Source: CAYJHC01 sp964369465 (lineage in GTDB: Bacteria; Bacillota; Clostridia; Peptostreptococcales; Anaerovoracaceae). Taken from it: 64,000 bases of DNA. Location of the stretch: positions 3,238 through 67,237 of the forward strand of contig CAYJEX010000007.1 in the NCBI GenBank assembly GCA_964369465.1, written 5' to 3'. Of the stretch, positions 18,755-27,912 are shown piece by piece; positions within the stretch are counted from its first letter, which is position 1, and each line of letters opens with the position of its first letter. Below the pieces are notes generated by a model. The model was not told the DNA's origin. It did not search any database and saw nothing but the letters and a program-made list of their open reading frames with translations. A program made the translations under genes and the position numbers.

Positions 18755-19378
18755 ATGATAATAAAATTAATAAATACAGGAAGCTACCAAGTTAACACAT
18801 ATTTAGTATATGATGAAATCAATAAAAAAGCTTTTATTGTTGATCCAGGTGGATATAGCAAACTTATTAGTGAAATAATTAAAGAAGAAAATCTTGAATT
18901 AAATTATATTATTCTTACACATGGACATGGCGATCACATAGGAGGAGTTGAAAAATTCATACAAGAATTTCCAAGCACAAAACTTGTGGCCTCAAAAGAA
19001 GAAGCAGATTTACTTCTTGATCCAAACAAAAATATGTCGAAAGCAGTAACTGGAGAAAATATTTCTTTAAAGCCGGATATTTTTGTAGTAGATGGAGACA
19101 AAATAGAATGTGGAGAATTGGAACTTGTAATTTTATCCACACCAGGCCATACAAAAGGAGGAATTGTTATATATGTAGAAGACGTATTGTTTTCTGGAGA
19201 TACAATTTTTGCTAATTCAATTGGTAGAACAGATTTTCCAGGAGGATCCTTTGATGAAATTGCAAATAGTATCAAAAATAAAATATATACTTTGCCAGAA
19301 GAAACAAAAATACTGCCAGGACACATGGAAGAATCTACAGTAGGAAATGAAAAAAAATATAATCCTTTTGTATATTAG
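18755..19378 (+). CDS. MBL-fold metallo-hydrolase (glyoxalase II-like)
   Basis: The metal-binding motif THGHGDHIGG is at about residues 54-63; further ligands are in STPGHTKGG and FSGDTIF, and the final His is in ILPGHMEES. The 207-aa length and motif order fit the YqgX/glyoxalase II-like group of zinc hydrolases that bind thioesters or related substrates. It lies 30 nt after relA and 11 nt before hemZ, a position conserved in Clostridia. The substrate is not known. Confidence 0.88.
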   Translation: MIIKLINTGSYQVNTYLVYDEINKKAFIVDPGGYSKLISEIIKEENLELNYIILTHGHGDHIGGVEKFIQEFPSTKLVASKEEADLLLDPNKNMSKAVTGENISLKPDIFVVDGDKIECGELELVILSTPGHTKGGIVIYVEDVLFSGDTIFANSIGRTDFPGGSFDEIANSIKNKIYTLPEETKILPGHMEESTVGNEKKYNPFVY

Positions 19379-19389
19379 ATTTTATTAGT

Positions 19390-20820
19390 ATGACAATAAA
19401 GAAAAATGAGAAAAATAGTATATCAGATGATATATTATACGAAAAAATAATTCAAGGACCTCAAACAATAAATGAATATGAAGAACTAGTAAAAATATTC
19501 TTAAAGAAAGGCGAATATAAGGTATCTATTTTACAAATACCTCAACAAGATTTGTATTATCATGCTGAGACCTCAAATAAAATATGCAAATCTAAAAAAC
19601 AAGATTTTGACAAAAATAAAATAAAAAGAGAAATATACTTTGAACTATCTGCATTAACAGGATACAAACCTCCATGGGGTATAATGACTGGAATTAGACC
19701 AATTAAGCTGGTTAATGAATTAATAAAAAAAGAAGGCGATGAGACTTTCAAAGTATTACTAAATGATTACCTTGTTTCTGAAGAAAAGGCAAAATTGTCG
19801 TTAGAGATTGCAAACTTTCAAGAAAAAAAAGTGAATCCTCCAAATGAAAACGCTGTTGCAATATATATAGGAATACCATTTTGCCCTACAAGATGTCACT
19901 ATTGTTCATTTGCATCAAATTCACCAAACAAAAAATATATCGATGATTATTTATTAGCACTAGAAAAAGAAATCAAATATGTGTCAAAAAACCTCAAGAA
20001 AAAGGGACAACATATTGAATCTGTTTACATAGGAGGAGGGACACCTACAACACTTAGTGAAGACCAGCTAGAACATCTGCTTGACATTATCGATGAAAAT
20101 TTTCATACTAAAACAGATAATAGAATCCTTGAATTTACAGTAGAGGCAGGTAGAGTTGATACAATAACAGAAAGCAAATTATTGATTTTAAAAGAAAATA
20201 AAGTAAATAGAATTAGCATCAACCCACAGACTATTCATCAGTCTACACTGGATAAAATAGGACGAAATGGGACATTTGAGAATATAAAAAAAATATATAA
20301 AATGGCTAATGATATGAAATGCTTTGAAATTAACATGGATATTATTGCAGGATTAGATGATGAAAATCTAAAATCTTTTCAACAAACAGTAAGCGAAATA
20401 ATAAAATTAAAGCCAGATAATATAACAATACATTCTTTAGCAGTAAAAAAGGCGTCAAATTTAATAAAGATAAATAAAAATGCAAACTATGAAAGAGGAG
20501 ATTTAGTTGTACAAATGCTTTCTATGGGCGAGAATCTTTTGAAAAAGAATAAATATAATCCGTATTATTTGTACAGACAGAAACATATGTCAGGAAATTT
20601 AGAAAATATAGGGTATGGATTAAATGAAAAAATATGTTTATATAATATTAGAATAATGGCAGATAATCAATCTATAATCGCATTAGGTGCAGGAGCAATT
20701 TCAAAGTTTTTTTTCAAAAAAGAAAATAGGCTAGAAAGAGTTGCAAATGTGATTGATTTAAAACTATATATTGAAAAAATAGACGAAATGATTAAACGTA
20801 AGGAGGAAATATGGCGCTGA
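19390..20820 (+). CDS. hemZ: Radical SAM coproporphyrinogen dehydrogenase-like HemZ
   Basis: A radical SAM enzyme with the iron-sulfur motif CPTRCHYC (Cys165, Cys169, Cys172) after an N-terminal HemZ-specific domain of about 150 residues (GYKPPWGIMTGIRPIKL). The glycine-rich SAM contact YIGGGTPTTL follows. HemZ is described as an oxygen-independent coproporphyrinogen III oxidase homologue; in anaerobes without a full haem pathway its real role is uncertain. No other haem gene is in the window. Its 3' end overlaps hisS by 10 nt. Confidence 0.88.
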   Translation: MTIKKNEKNSISDDILYEKIIQGPQTINEYEELVKIFLKKGEYKVSILQIPQQDLYYHAETSNKICKSKKQDFDKNKIKREIYFELSALTGYKPPWGIMTGIRPIKLVNELIKKEGDETFKVLLNDYLVSEEKAKLSLEIANFQEKKVNPPNENAVAIYIGIPFCPTRCHYCSFASNSPNKKYIDDYLLALEKEIKYVSKNLKKKGQHIESVYIGGGTPTTLSEDQLEHLLDIIDENFHTKTDNRILEFTVEAGRVDTITESKLLILKENKVNRISINPQTIHQSTLDKIGRNGTFENIKKIYKMANDMKCFEINMDIIAGLDDENLKSFQQTVSEIIKLKPDNITIHSLAVKKASNLIKINKNANYERGDLVVQMLSMGENLLKKNKYNPYYLYRQKHMSGNLENIGYGLNEKICLYNIRIMADNQSIIALGAGAISKFFFKKENRLERVANVIDLKLYIEKIDEMIKRKEEIWR

Positions 20821-22067
20821 GTAATGCCCCAAAAGGCACAAAGGATATTATGCCAATAGAGATATATAAATGGCAATATTTAGAAAGAAAATTTAATGAA
20901 ATATGCAATAGATATGGCTTCAAAGAAATAAGAACACCGGTTTTTGAACATACAGAAATTTTTGCACGAGGTGTTGGGGATACTTCTGATATTGTACAAA
21001 AAGAAATGTACACATTTTTGGATTATGGTAAAAGAAGTATAACATTAAGACCAGAAGGAACATCAGGAGTTGTAAGAGCATTTATTGAACATAAACAATA
21101 TGCAGAAACACAACCTACGAAATTATGGTATACAATGTCATGTTTCAGGTATGAAAAACCTCAATCAGGAAGACAAAGAGCGTTCAACCAGTTTGGAATT
21201 GAGATTTTTGGAGCAAAAGATATGATGGCAGATAGTGAAGTAATTTGTTTTGCCAAGGATTTTTTTGAAGAGCTAGGTATAAATAATATAGAACTAAGAA
21301 TTAATAGTATAGGATGTCCTACATGCAGACCTAACCATAGGAGTGCGTTAAAGGAATTTCTAAAACCAAAATTTGAGGAACTATGCGAAACATGTAAGGA
21401 AAGATATGAAAAAAATCCTATGCGAATATTAGATTGCAAATCACCTAAATGCCAAACCTTAATAAATGGGGCACCAGTTATGATGGATTACTTGTGTGAT
21501 GAGTGTAATGTTTCGTTCGAAATGTTGAAAAGTAATTTAATGAATTCAGGTATAGAATTTGAAATAGATACTAAAATAGTAAGAGGACTTGATTATTATA
21601 CAAAAACAGCATTCGAATTTGTAACAAATGAAATAGGAGCACAAGGAACAGTTTGCGGAGGTGGGCGCTATGATAACTTAATAAAAGAATTAGGAGGGCC
21701 TGAAACCCCTGGTGTGGGCTTTGGAATGGGAATTGAAAGACTACTTTTGGTTATGGAAGCAGAAGGAATAGATATTCCAAAACCAAAAAATACAGATGTT
21801 TTTATTATATTGATTGGGGAAAATACAAAGTCAAAAGGATTAAAGTTATTGAGAGAAATAAGAAAAAAAGGGCTAAGTGCTGAAATAGATCTTAATCAAA
21901 GGAATGTAAAAGGTCAATTCAAATATGCGGATAAGATTAATGCTAACTACAGTATAGTGCTAGGAGACGATGAATTAAATAATGGAAAGGCTGTACTTAG
22001 AGACATGGTTAAATCAGAGCAAAGAGAGGTTGATTTAGACAAGTTATATGATGAAATAATTAAGTAA
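20811..22067 (+). CDS. hisS: Histidine--tRNA ligase
   Basis: HisRS charges tRNA-His. Class II motifs are visible: GTKDIMP at the N-terminus, motif 2 FRYEKPQSGRQRAFNQFGIE, the HisA motif VRGLDYYT and motif 3 GFGMGIERLL. The anticodon-binding domain forms the last 90 residues. The 418-aa length is standard. A strong AAGGAGG RBS lies inside the end of hemZ. There is no T-box leader, as the gene is embedded in the operon. Confidence 0.96.
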   Translation: MALSNAPKGTKDIMPIEIYKWQYLERKFNEICNRYGFKEIRTPVFEHTEIFARGVGDTSDIVQKEMYTFLDYGKRSITLRPEGTSGVVRAFIEHKQYAETQPTKLWYTMSCFRYEKPQSGRQRAFNQFGIEIFGAKDMMADSEVICFAKDFFEELGINNIELRINSIGCPTCRPNHRSALKEFLKPKFEELCETCKERYEKNPMRILDCKSPKCQTLINGAPVMMDYLCDECNVSFEMLKSNLMNSGIEFEIDTKIVRGLDYYTKTAFEFVTNEIGAQGTVCGGGRYDNLIKELGGPETPGVGFGMGIERLLLVMEAEGIDIPKPKNTDVFIILIGENTKSKGLKLLREIRKKGLSAEIDLNQRNVKGQFKYADKINANYSIVLGDDELNNGKAVLRDMVKSEQREVDLDKLYDEIIK

Positions 22068-22080
22068 TATGGAGGGGATT

Positions 22081-23838
22081 ATGCTAATTAAAAGAACAAC
22101 TATGTGTGGGCATTTAGGCATAAAAAATATAGGCGTTGAAGTTTCAATTAATGGTTGGGTTCAAAAAAGTAGAAATTTGGGGAAAGTAATTTTTTGTGAT
22201 ATAAGAGATAAAAGTGGGATAGTTCAAGTTGTATTTGATGATGATATTTCAAAAGAAATTTTCACTAAAGCAGATAGGCTTAGATCAGAATTTGTAGTTG
22301 GAATTACTGGAAAGATAAGAGAAAGAGAATCAAAAAATCTCGATATAAAAACTGGAGAAATTGAAATAATAGCATGCGATTTAGAAATTTACTCAGAAGC
22401 ACAAACACCGCCAATATACATCAAAGATGATGATAATGTGGACGATAATCTTAGATTGAAATACAGATATTTAGATTTGAGAAAACAGAAAATGCAAAAT
22501 AATTTAATGTTTAGGCATAAAATTTCACAAGTTGCAAGAGAATATTTTTCGGAAGAAGGATTTACGGAAGTAGAAACTCCAATGTTAATAAAACCAACTC
22601 CGGAAGGTGCTAGAGATTACCTTGTGCCAAGTAGAGTTAATAAAGGACAGTTTTATGCTTTGCCACAATCTCCACAAATGTTCAAACAACTTCTTATGGT
22701 GGGTGGAACAGATAGATATTTTCAAATTGTAAAGTGTTTTAGAGATGAAGATTTAAGAGCAGATAGGCAACCAGAATTTACACAAATTGACCTTGAAATG
22801 TCATTTGTTGATAAAGATGATGTAATGTCAGTACAAGAAAAGTTTTTGCAGAAAGTTTTTAAGCAGGTGATGAATATAGACATTTCTACACCTTTTCCAA
22901 GAATTACATATGATGATGCCATGGAAAAATATGGAAGTGACAAACCAGATACAAGATTTGGGTTTGAATTGAAAAAAATTAATGATCTTGTAAAAGACTC
23001 GGAATTTAAAGTGTTTACAGATGCAATTGAAAATGGAGGAGATGTCAGAGGGATTTGCATTGAAGGAGGAGCTGAAAAATTCAGTAGAAAAGACATAGAC
23101 AAATTTCAAGAAGCAGCAAAAAGTTATGGTTGCAAAGGTTTGGTATGGATAAGAGTTGCTGATGAGATCACATCATCTATCAATAAGTTTTTTAGTCAAG
23201 AACAATTAATGGAATTTGGAAAAAGATTTAATTCGCAAAAGGGCGACTTAATACTTATTGTTGCCGATAATACAAATGTAGTATTTGATTCTTTAGGATT
23301 TTTAAGAAAACATATTGCGGAAAAAATGAACATTATAGATGAAGACAGATACGATTTGCTTTGGGTTGTTGATTTTCCACTTTATGAATATGACTCAGAG
23401 AGTAAATCGTTCGTTGCAAAACATCATCCATTTACATCACCTAGAATGGAAGACTTGGATAAATTAGAAAGTGATCCTCATTCAGTAAAAGCAGAGGCGT
23501 ATGATATTATTTTAAATGGCGTTGAATTAGGCGGAGGAAGTATTAGGATACATGATGCTTCTTTACAAAAAAGAATGTTTAAAGTACTGGGACTTTCGGA
23601 AGAAGAGATTGAAGACAAATTCGGATTTTTAGTTGAAGCGTTTAAATATGGAGTTCCACCTCATGGAGGATTGGCATATGGATTAGATAGACTGGTAATG
23701 CTTCTCACAAAAGAAAAAAGTATTAGAGAAGTTATTGCTTTTCCAAAAAATCAAGCAGCGCATTGTATGGTAAGCGAAGCTCCAGCTAAAACTGAAAATG
23801 AACAGCTTCAAGAATTAGGAATAAAGTTAGATGATTAA
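22081..23838 (+). CDS. aspS: Aspartate--tRNA ligase
   Basis: AspRS charges tRNA-Asp. It has an N-terminal OB-fold anticodon domain (NGWVQKSRNLGKVIFCDIRD), motif 2 FRDEDLRADRQPEFTQIDLEM, the bacterial GAD insertion (about residues 290-400), and motif 3 GLAYGLDRLVML. I prefer ATG 22081 because GGAGGGG lies 5-9 nt upstream; an in-frame ATG at 22069 would overlap the RBS. The product is 585 aa, normal for bacterial AspRS. The 3' end overlaps nadD by 8 nt. Whether it also charges tRNA-Asn cannot be decided here. Confidence 0.95.
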   Translation: MLIKRTTMCGHLGIKNIGVEVSINGWVQKSRNLGKVIFCDIRDKSGIVQVVFDDDISKEIFTKADRLRSEFVVGITGKIRERESKNLDIKTGEIEIIACDLEIYSEAQTPPIYIKDDDNVDDNLRLKYRYLDLRKQKMQNNLMFRHKISQVAREYFSEEGFTEVETPMLIKPTPEGARDYLVPSRVNKGQFYALPQSPQMFKQLLMVGGTDRYFQIVKCFRDEDLRADRQPEFTQIDLEMSFVDKDDVMSVQEKFLQKVFKQVMNIDISTPFPRITYDDAMEKYGSDKPDTRFGFELKKINDLVKDSEFKVFTDAIENGGDVRGICIEGGAEKFSRKDIDKFQEAAKSYGCKGLVWIRVADEITSSINKFFSQEQLMEFGKRFNSQKGDLILIVADNTNVVFDSLGFLRKHIAEKMNIIDEDRYDLLWVVDFPLYEYDSESKSFVAKHHPFTSPRMEDLDKLESDPHSVKAEAYDIILNGVELGGGSIRIHDASLQKRMFKVLGLSEEEIEDKFGFLVEAFKYGVPPHGGLAYGLDRLVMLLTKEKSIREVIAFPKNQAAHCMVSEAPAKTENEQLQELGIKLDD

Positions 23839-24457
23839 AAAACAAGGAATCTATGGAGGAACATTTGATCCAGTACATTCTGGACATATTGGATTAGCAC
23901 TAGATGCACTAGAACAAATGGAATTAGATGAAGTAATTTTTGTTCCTGCAAAGATACAACCTTTCAAACAAAGCAAAAGAATAACTGATTCAAAAAAAAG
24001 GGTTGAAATGCTTAAATTAGCACTTAACAACCCCAAATTTTCAATTTCGACATGGGAAATAGAACAAGAATCTGTTTCGTACACATACCTAACCATGGAA
24101 TATTTTAAAAAAATAGCAGATGAAAATACTAAGATATATTTTATTTGTGGTACAGATAGTCTTTTGAATATGAAGGACTGGAAAGAATCAGAAAAACTTA
24201 TTAGAGAAAATAGAATTATTGTAGGCTCTAGGCCTGGGTATAAAGAAATAGAGTTAAATCAAGAAATAAATTTGTTGAATGAATTATACGATGCAAGTGT
24301 TTATAAAATAAAGAATGAACAGATTGATATTTCTTCGTCTGAAATAAGAGAAACATTGAAGTGTTTGAAAAAAAAAGATGTGATTTTACAAAATGGAAAA
24401 GAACTTGTGGATGAAAAAGTTATGGAATATATAGAAAAAAACAAGGTATACGATTAG
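23831..24457 (+). CDS. nadD: Nicotinate-nucleotide adenylyltransferase
   Basis: NadD adenylates nicotinate mononucleotide in NAD synthesis. The nucleotidyl-transferase motif GGTFDPVHSGH is at residues 9-19 and the C-terminal ISSSEIRE motif is present. The 208-aa length is typical. It overlaps aspS by 8 nt and its TAG stop shares one G with the GTG start of yqeK. The nadD-yqeK-rsfS order is widely conserved in Firmicutes. Confidence 0.96.
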   Translation: MIKKQGIYGGTFDPVHSGHIGLALDALEQMELDEVIFVPAKIQPFKQSKRITDSKKRVEMLKLALNNPKFSISTWEIEQESVSYTYLTMEYFKKIADENTKIYFICGTDSLLNMKDWKESEKLIRENRIIVGSRPGYKEIELNQEINLLNELYDASVYKIKNEQIDISSSEIRETLKCLKKKDVILQNGKELVDEKVMEYIEKNKVYD

Positions 24458-25047
24458 TGGAAAGTAACTACTTAGAATTTATAAATACGTATTTTGAAAA
24501 GTACACCTTTTCTGAAAGATTAATGACTCATACCATAGGAACAGTTTCTTTAGGTGAAGAACTTGCTCATATATATGGAGAAAATATTACCCAAATCAGA
24601 ATTGCATGTTTGTATCATGATTATGCTAAAGAATGGACAAATGAAAAACAAAATCAATATATTCTTTCTAACTCAATGTCTAGTGAACTGATTGATAATA
24701 GGAATATAGCACATGGTAAAATTGCAGCTCATTTTTTAGAAAAAAATTGGAGTGACGAATTACCCAAAATAAAATTTTCACAGGAAGTTATTAACGCAAT
24801 TTCATTTCATACTACTGGAAAATCAAATATGAAAATGAATGAAATGATTGTGTATGTTGCAGATGCAATTGAACCAAATAGAAACTATTCTGGGGTTGAA
24901 GAACTAAGGGAAATTGCAAAAAAAGATTTACATAGAGCGTGTGGCTTGATAATAAATAATACGATGAACAAATTGAAGACGAAAGGAATAGAACAAAGCG
25001 AAATTCATCATGATACAGTTGAGGGATTTAATTATTATTGTAAATAA
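24457..25047 (+). CDS. yqeK: YqeK family HD-domain Ap4A hydrolase
   Basis: The HD phosphohydrolase motif is at His54-Asp55 (CLYHDYAKEW), with an upstream His25 and downstream HGKIAAHFL and ISFHTTGK, and the second Asp in VYVADAIEPNR. Family members split diadenosine tetraphosphate symmetrically to two ADP. The start is GTG at 24457, overlapping the nadD stop by 1 nt. 196 aa. Confidence 0.92.
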   Translation: MESNYLEFINTYFEKYTFSERLMTHTIGTVSLGEELAHIYGENITQIRIACLYHDYAKEWTNEKQNQYILSNSMSSELIDNRNIAHGKIAAHFLEKNWSDELPKIKFSQEVINAISFHTTGKSNMKMNEMIVYVADAIEPNRNYSGVEELREIAKKDLHRACGLIINNTMNKLKTKGIEQSEIHHDTVEGFNYYCK

Positions 25048-25058
25048 AGGAGAAATCA

Positions 25059-25415
25059 ATGAAAAGTAAAGATATTGCATTGAAAATAGCAGAAAAATTA
25101 GATGAAAAATTAGCAAAAAATGTAACTATTATTGATATTAATGAGAAATCATCTATCGCTGATTTTATGATTGTTTCTTCAGGCGGCTCAGTTAGACAAA
25201 TTGATACTCTAAAAGACGAGGTAGAGAGAATAGTAGAAACGTCAGGAATGGGTATAAAAAGTATAGAAGGAAAGAAAGAATCAGGATGGATTCTTTTAGA
25301 TTGTGGAGATATAATTGTAAATCTGTTTACAGATGAAATGAGAGAAAAATATACAATTGAAAAAGTGTGGGGTGACTGCGAAACAATATTGATGGAGGAA
25401 AGAAATGTCGAGTAA
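25059..25415 (+). CDS. rsfS: Ribosome silencing factor RsfS
   Basis: RsfS binds ribosomal protein L14 and blocks subunit joining when nutrients are scarce. The 118-aa protein shows the family pattern: ADFMIVSSGGSVRQIDTL, then EGKKESGWILLDCGDIIVNLF, and a C-terminal YTIEKVWGD. RBS AAAGGAGAAATCA precedes the ATG. The 3' end overlaps leuS by 11 nt. Confidence 0.95.
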   Translation: MKSKDIALKIAEKLDEKLAKNVTIIDINEKSSIADFMIVSSGGSVRQIDTLKDEVERIVETSGMGIKSIEGKKESGWILLDCGDIIVNLFTDEMREKYTIEKVWGDCETILMEERNVE

Positions 25416-27885
25416 ATACGATTATAAAAACATAGAAAGTAAGTGGCAAACGTACTGGAAGGAAAATAATACTTTTAAAGTATCAGAAGACATGGACAAA
25501 GAAAAATACTATGTGTTAGAGATGTTTCCTTATCCGTCTGGGAAATTACATATGGGGCACGTTAGGAATTATTCTATTGGAGATGTAATTGCTAGATTTA
25601 AAACTATGAAAGGATATAATGTATTACATCCAATGGGATGGGATTCTTTTGGTTTGCCTGCTGAAAATGCTGCTATAAAGCATGGAATTCACCCTAATAA
25701 ATGGACGTGGGAAAATATTACAGATATGAGAAGCCAATTGAGCGATTTAGGTCTTGCATATGACTGGGAGAGGGAAATTGCCACGTGTCATCCGTACTAT
25801 TATAAATGGATGCAGTGGATTTTTATCCAATTTTATAAAAATGGATTAGCATATAAAAAAGAAAATCCTGTTAATTTCTGTCCAGATTGCCAAACAGTTT
25901 TAGCAAATGAGCAAGTAGTAGATGGTGCTTGTGATAGATGTGGTAGTTTAGTTGGAAAGAAAGAACTTTCACAATGGTATTTTAAAATAACAGATTATGC
26001 AGATAGACTGTTAGAAAACTTAGATTGTCTGGAAGGATGGCCAACTAAAGTTAAGACTATGCAAAAGAATTGGATTGGAAAAAGTTCAGGTGCTGAAGTT
26101 ACTTTTGAAATAGAAGGATTCAATAAAGGACTGGATGTTTTTACAACTAGACCGGATACTTTGTATGGAGTTACATATATGGTGTTAGCACCAGAGCATC
26201 CTTTTGTTAGAGAATTAGTAACTGGCACAGATAAAGAGAAAGAAGTGCTTGAATATACAGATAAAGTTCAACATATGAGTGATATAGAAAGAACGGCGAC
26301 GAATAATGAGAAGACAGGTGTGTTTATTAATAAATACGCTATTAATCCTCTAAATAAAAAAAGAGTTCCTATTTATATTTCGGATTATGTATTAATGGGA
26401 TATGGAACAGGTGCTATTATGGCGGTTCCAGCACATGATGAAAGAGACTTTGAGTTTGCAAAGACGTTTGGGTTGGAAATAATACCAGTAGTAGATTCAA
26501 ATGAACAAAATAATGATATGTATAACCTTGAAAAAGCATTTGCGGCAGAAGGGAAAATGATCAATTCTGACATATTTACGGGAATGAATAATCAAGAAGC
26601 AAAAGAAAAAATAACCATCTACTTAGAAGAAAACAAGCTTGGAAAATCAACTACAAATTACAGATTAAGGGATTGGTTAGTTTCACGCCAAAGATATTGG
26701 GGAACCCCTATACCAATGATAAATTGTCCAGATTGTGGATGGGTACCAGAAAAAGAGGAAAATTTGCCGGTTATGTTGCCTACAGATGTTGAGTTTACAG
26801 GGAAAGGAGCTTCTCCACTTTCGACAAGCACTAGTTTTGAAAAAACAAAATGTCCTATCTGTGGAAAAGAAGCAAAAAGAGAATTGGATACGATGGATAC
26901 ATTTTTAGATTCATCTTGGTATTTCTTACGATACTGCGATCCACAAAACCAACAGGTTATTTTTGATAAAGAGAAAGTTAAATATTGGATGAATGTAGAT
27001 CAATATATTGGCGGAGTAGAGCACGCTATATTACATTTGCTATATTCAAGATTTTTCCAAATGGCTCTTTTCGACTTAGGTTATCTATCTAATGAAGAAC
27101 CATTCAAAAACTTACTCACACAAGGAATGGTAATTAAAGATGGAAAAAAAATGTCAAAATCAGTGGGAAATGTGGTCTCGCCCGCTGAAATAATCGAAAA
27201 GTATGGAGCAGATACTGCTAGACTATTTATTTTATTTGCATCACCTCCAGAAAAAGAGTTGGACTGGTCAGATACTGGTGTAGAAGGTAGTTACAGGTTT
27301 TTAAATAGAGTATATAGATTAGTAAACGAATATATCGATAAGTATGGGCAGGAAAAATGTAATAATGATTTTAAAATCACAACAAAAGAAGATAAAGAAA
27401 TATTTTACGTGTTAAATACAACAATAAAAAAAGTCACGGAAGATGTAGGAGATAGGTTTAACTTTAATACAGCAATTAGTTCTATTATGGAACTTGTGAA
27501 TGAAATCTACAAATATAAAGAAAATGATAAAATAAACATATCAATTTTAAAAAAAGCGATTTCAGATTTAGTTTTAATGTTAGCTCCATTCGCGCCACAT
27601 TTAAGTGAAGAACTTTGGCAATTGCTGGGAGGAAAAGAATGTGTATATAGTCAAGAATGGCCAAAATATGATGAAAAAGCTTTGGTAAAAGATGAAGTTG
27701 AAATAGTAATGCAAATTAATGGAAAAGTAAAGGAGAAAATTCAAATTCCAAGTAATATTACGAAAGAAGAAATGGAAAGATTAGTTTTAGAAATGGAAAA
27801 AACAAAGGAATTGATTTTAGGAAAAGAGATTATCAAAATTGTTGCTGTGCCAAATAAACTAGTTAATATAGTCGTAAAAGAATAA
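25405..27885 (+). CDS. leuS: Leucine--tRNA ligase
   Basis: LeuRS charges tRNA-Leu. The HIGH motif is HMGH at residues 49-52, the KMSKS loop is in DGKKMSKSVGNVV, and the editing domain has the threonine-rich TTRPDTLYG and GTGAIMAVPAHDERD. Two zinc-type Cys clusters (CPDCQ / CDRCG and CPDCG / CPICG) are visible. 826 aa is normal. It overlaps rsfS, so it is likely expressed as part of the long operon without its own T-box. Confidence 0.97.
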   Translation: MSSKYDYKNIESKWQTYWKENNTFKVSEDMDKEKYYVLEMFPYPSGKLHMGHVRNYSIGDVIARFKTMKGYNVLHPMGWDSFGLPAENAAIKHGIHPNKWTWENITDMRSQLSDLGLAYDWEREIATCHPYYYKWMQWIFIQFYKNGLAYKKENPVNFCPDCQTVLANEQVVDGACDRCGSLVGKKELSQWYFKITDYADRLLENLDCLEGWPTKVKTMQKNWIGKSSGAEVTFEIEGFNKGLDVFTTRPDTLYGVTYMVLAPEHPFVRELVTGTDKEKEVLEYTDKVQHMSDIERTATNNEKTGVFINKYAINPLNKKRVPIYISDYVLMGYGTGAIMAVPAHDERDFEFAKTFGLEIIPVVDSNEQNNDMYNLEKAFAAEGKMINSDIFTGMNNQEAKEKITIYLEENKLGKSTTNYRLRDWLVSRQRYWGTPIPMINCPDCGWVPEKEENLPVMLPTDVEFTGKGASPLSTSTSFEKTKCPICGKEAKRELDTMDTFLDSSWYFLRYCDPQNQQVIFDKEKVKYWMNVDQYIGGVEHAILHLLYSRFFQMALFDLGYLSNEEPFKNLLTQGMVIKDGKKMSKSVGNVVSPAEIIEKYGADTARLFILFASPPEKELDWSDTGVEGSYRFLNRVYRLVNEYIDKYGQEKCNNDFKITTKEDKEIFYVLNTTIKKVTEDVGDRFNFNTAISSIMELVNEIYKYKENDKINISILKKAISDLVLMLAPFAPHLSEELWQLLGGKECVYSQEWPKYDEKALVKDEVEIVMQINGKVKEKIQIPSNITKEEMERLVLEMEKTKELILGKEIIKIVAVPNKLVNIVVKE

Positions 27886-27912
27886 TATAGAAGGAATTTG
27901 TATATTAACAAC

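Noticed and set aside
18725..25404. T-box leaders for hisS, aspS or leuS
   Set aside because: The genes overlap or nearly touch their upstream neighbours, leaving no room for a T-box; no specifier or antiterminator sequence is visible.
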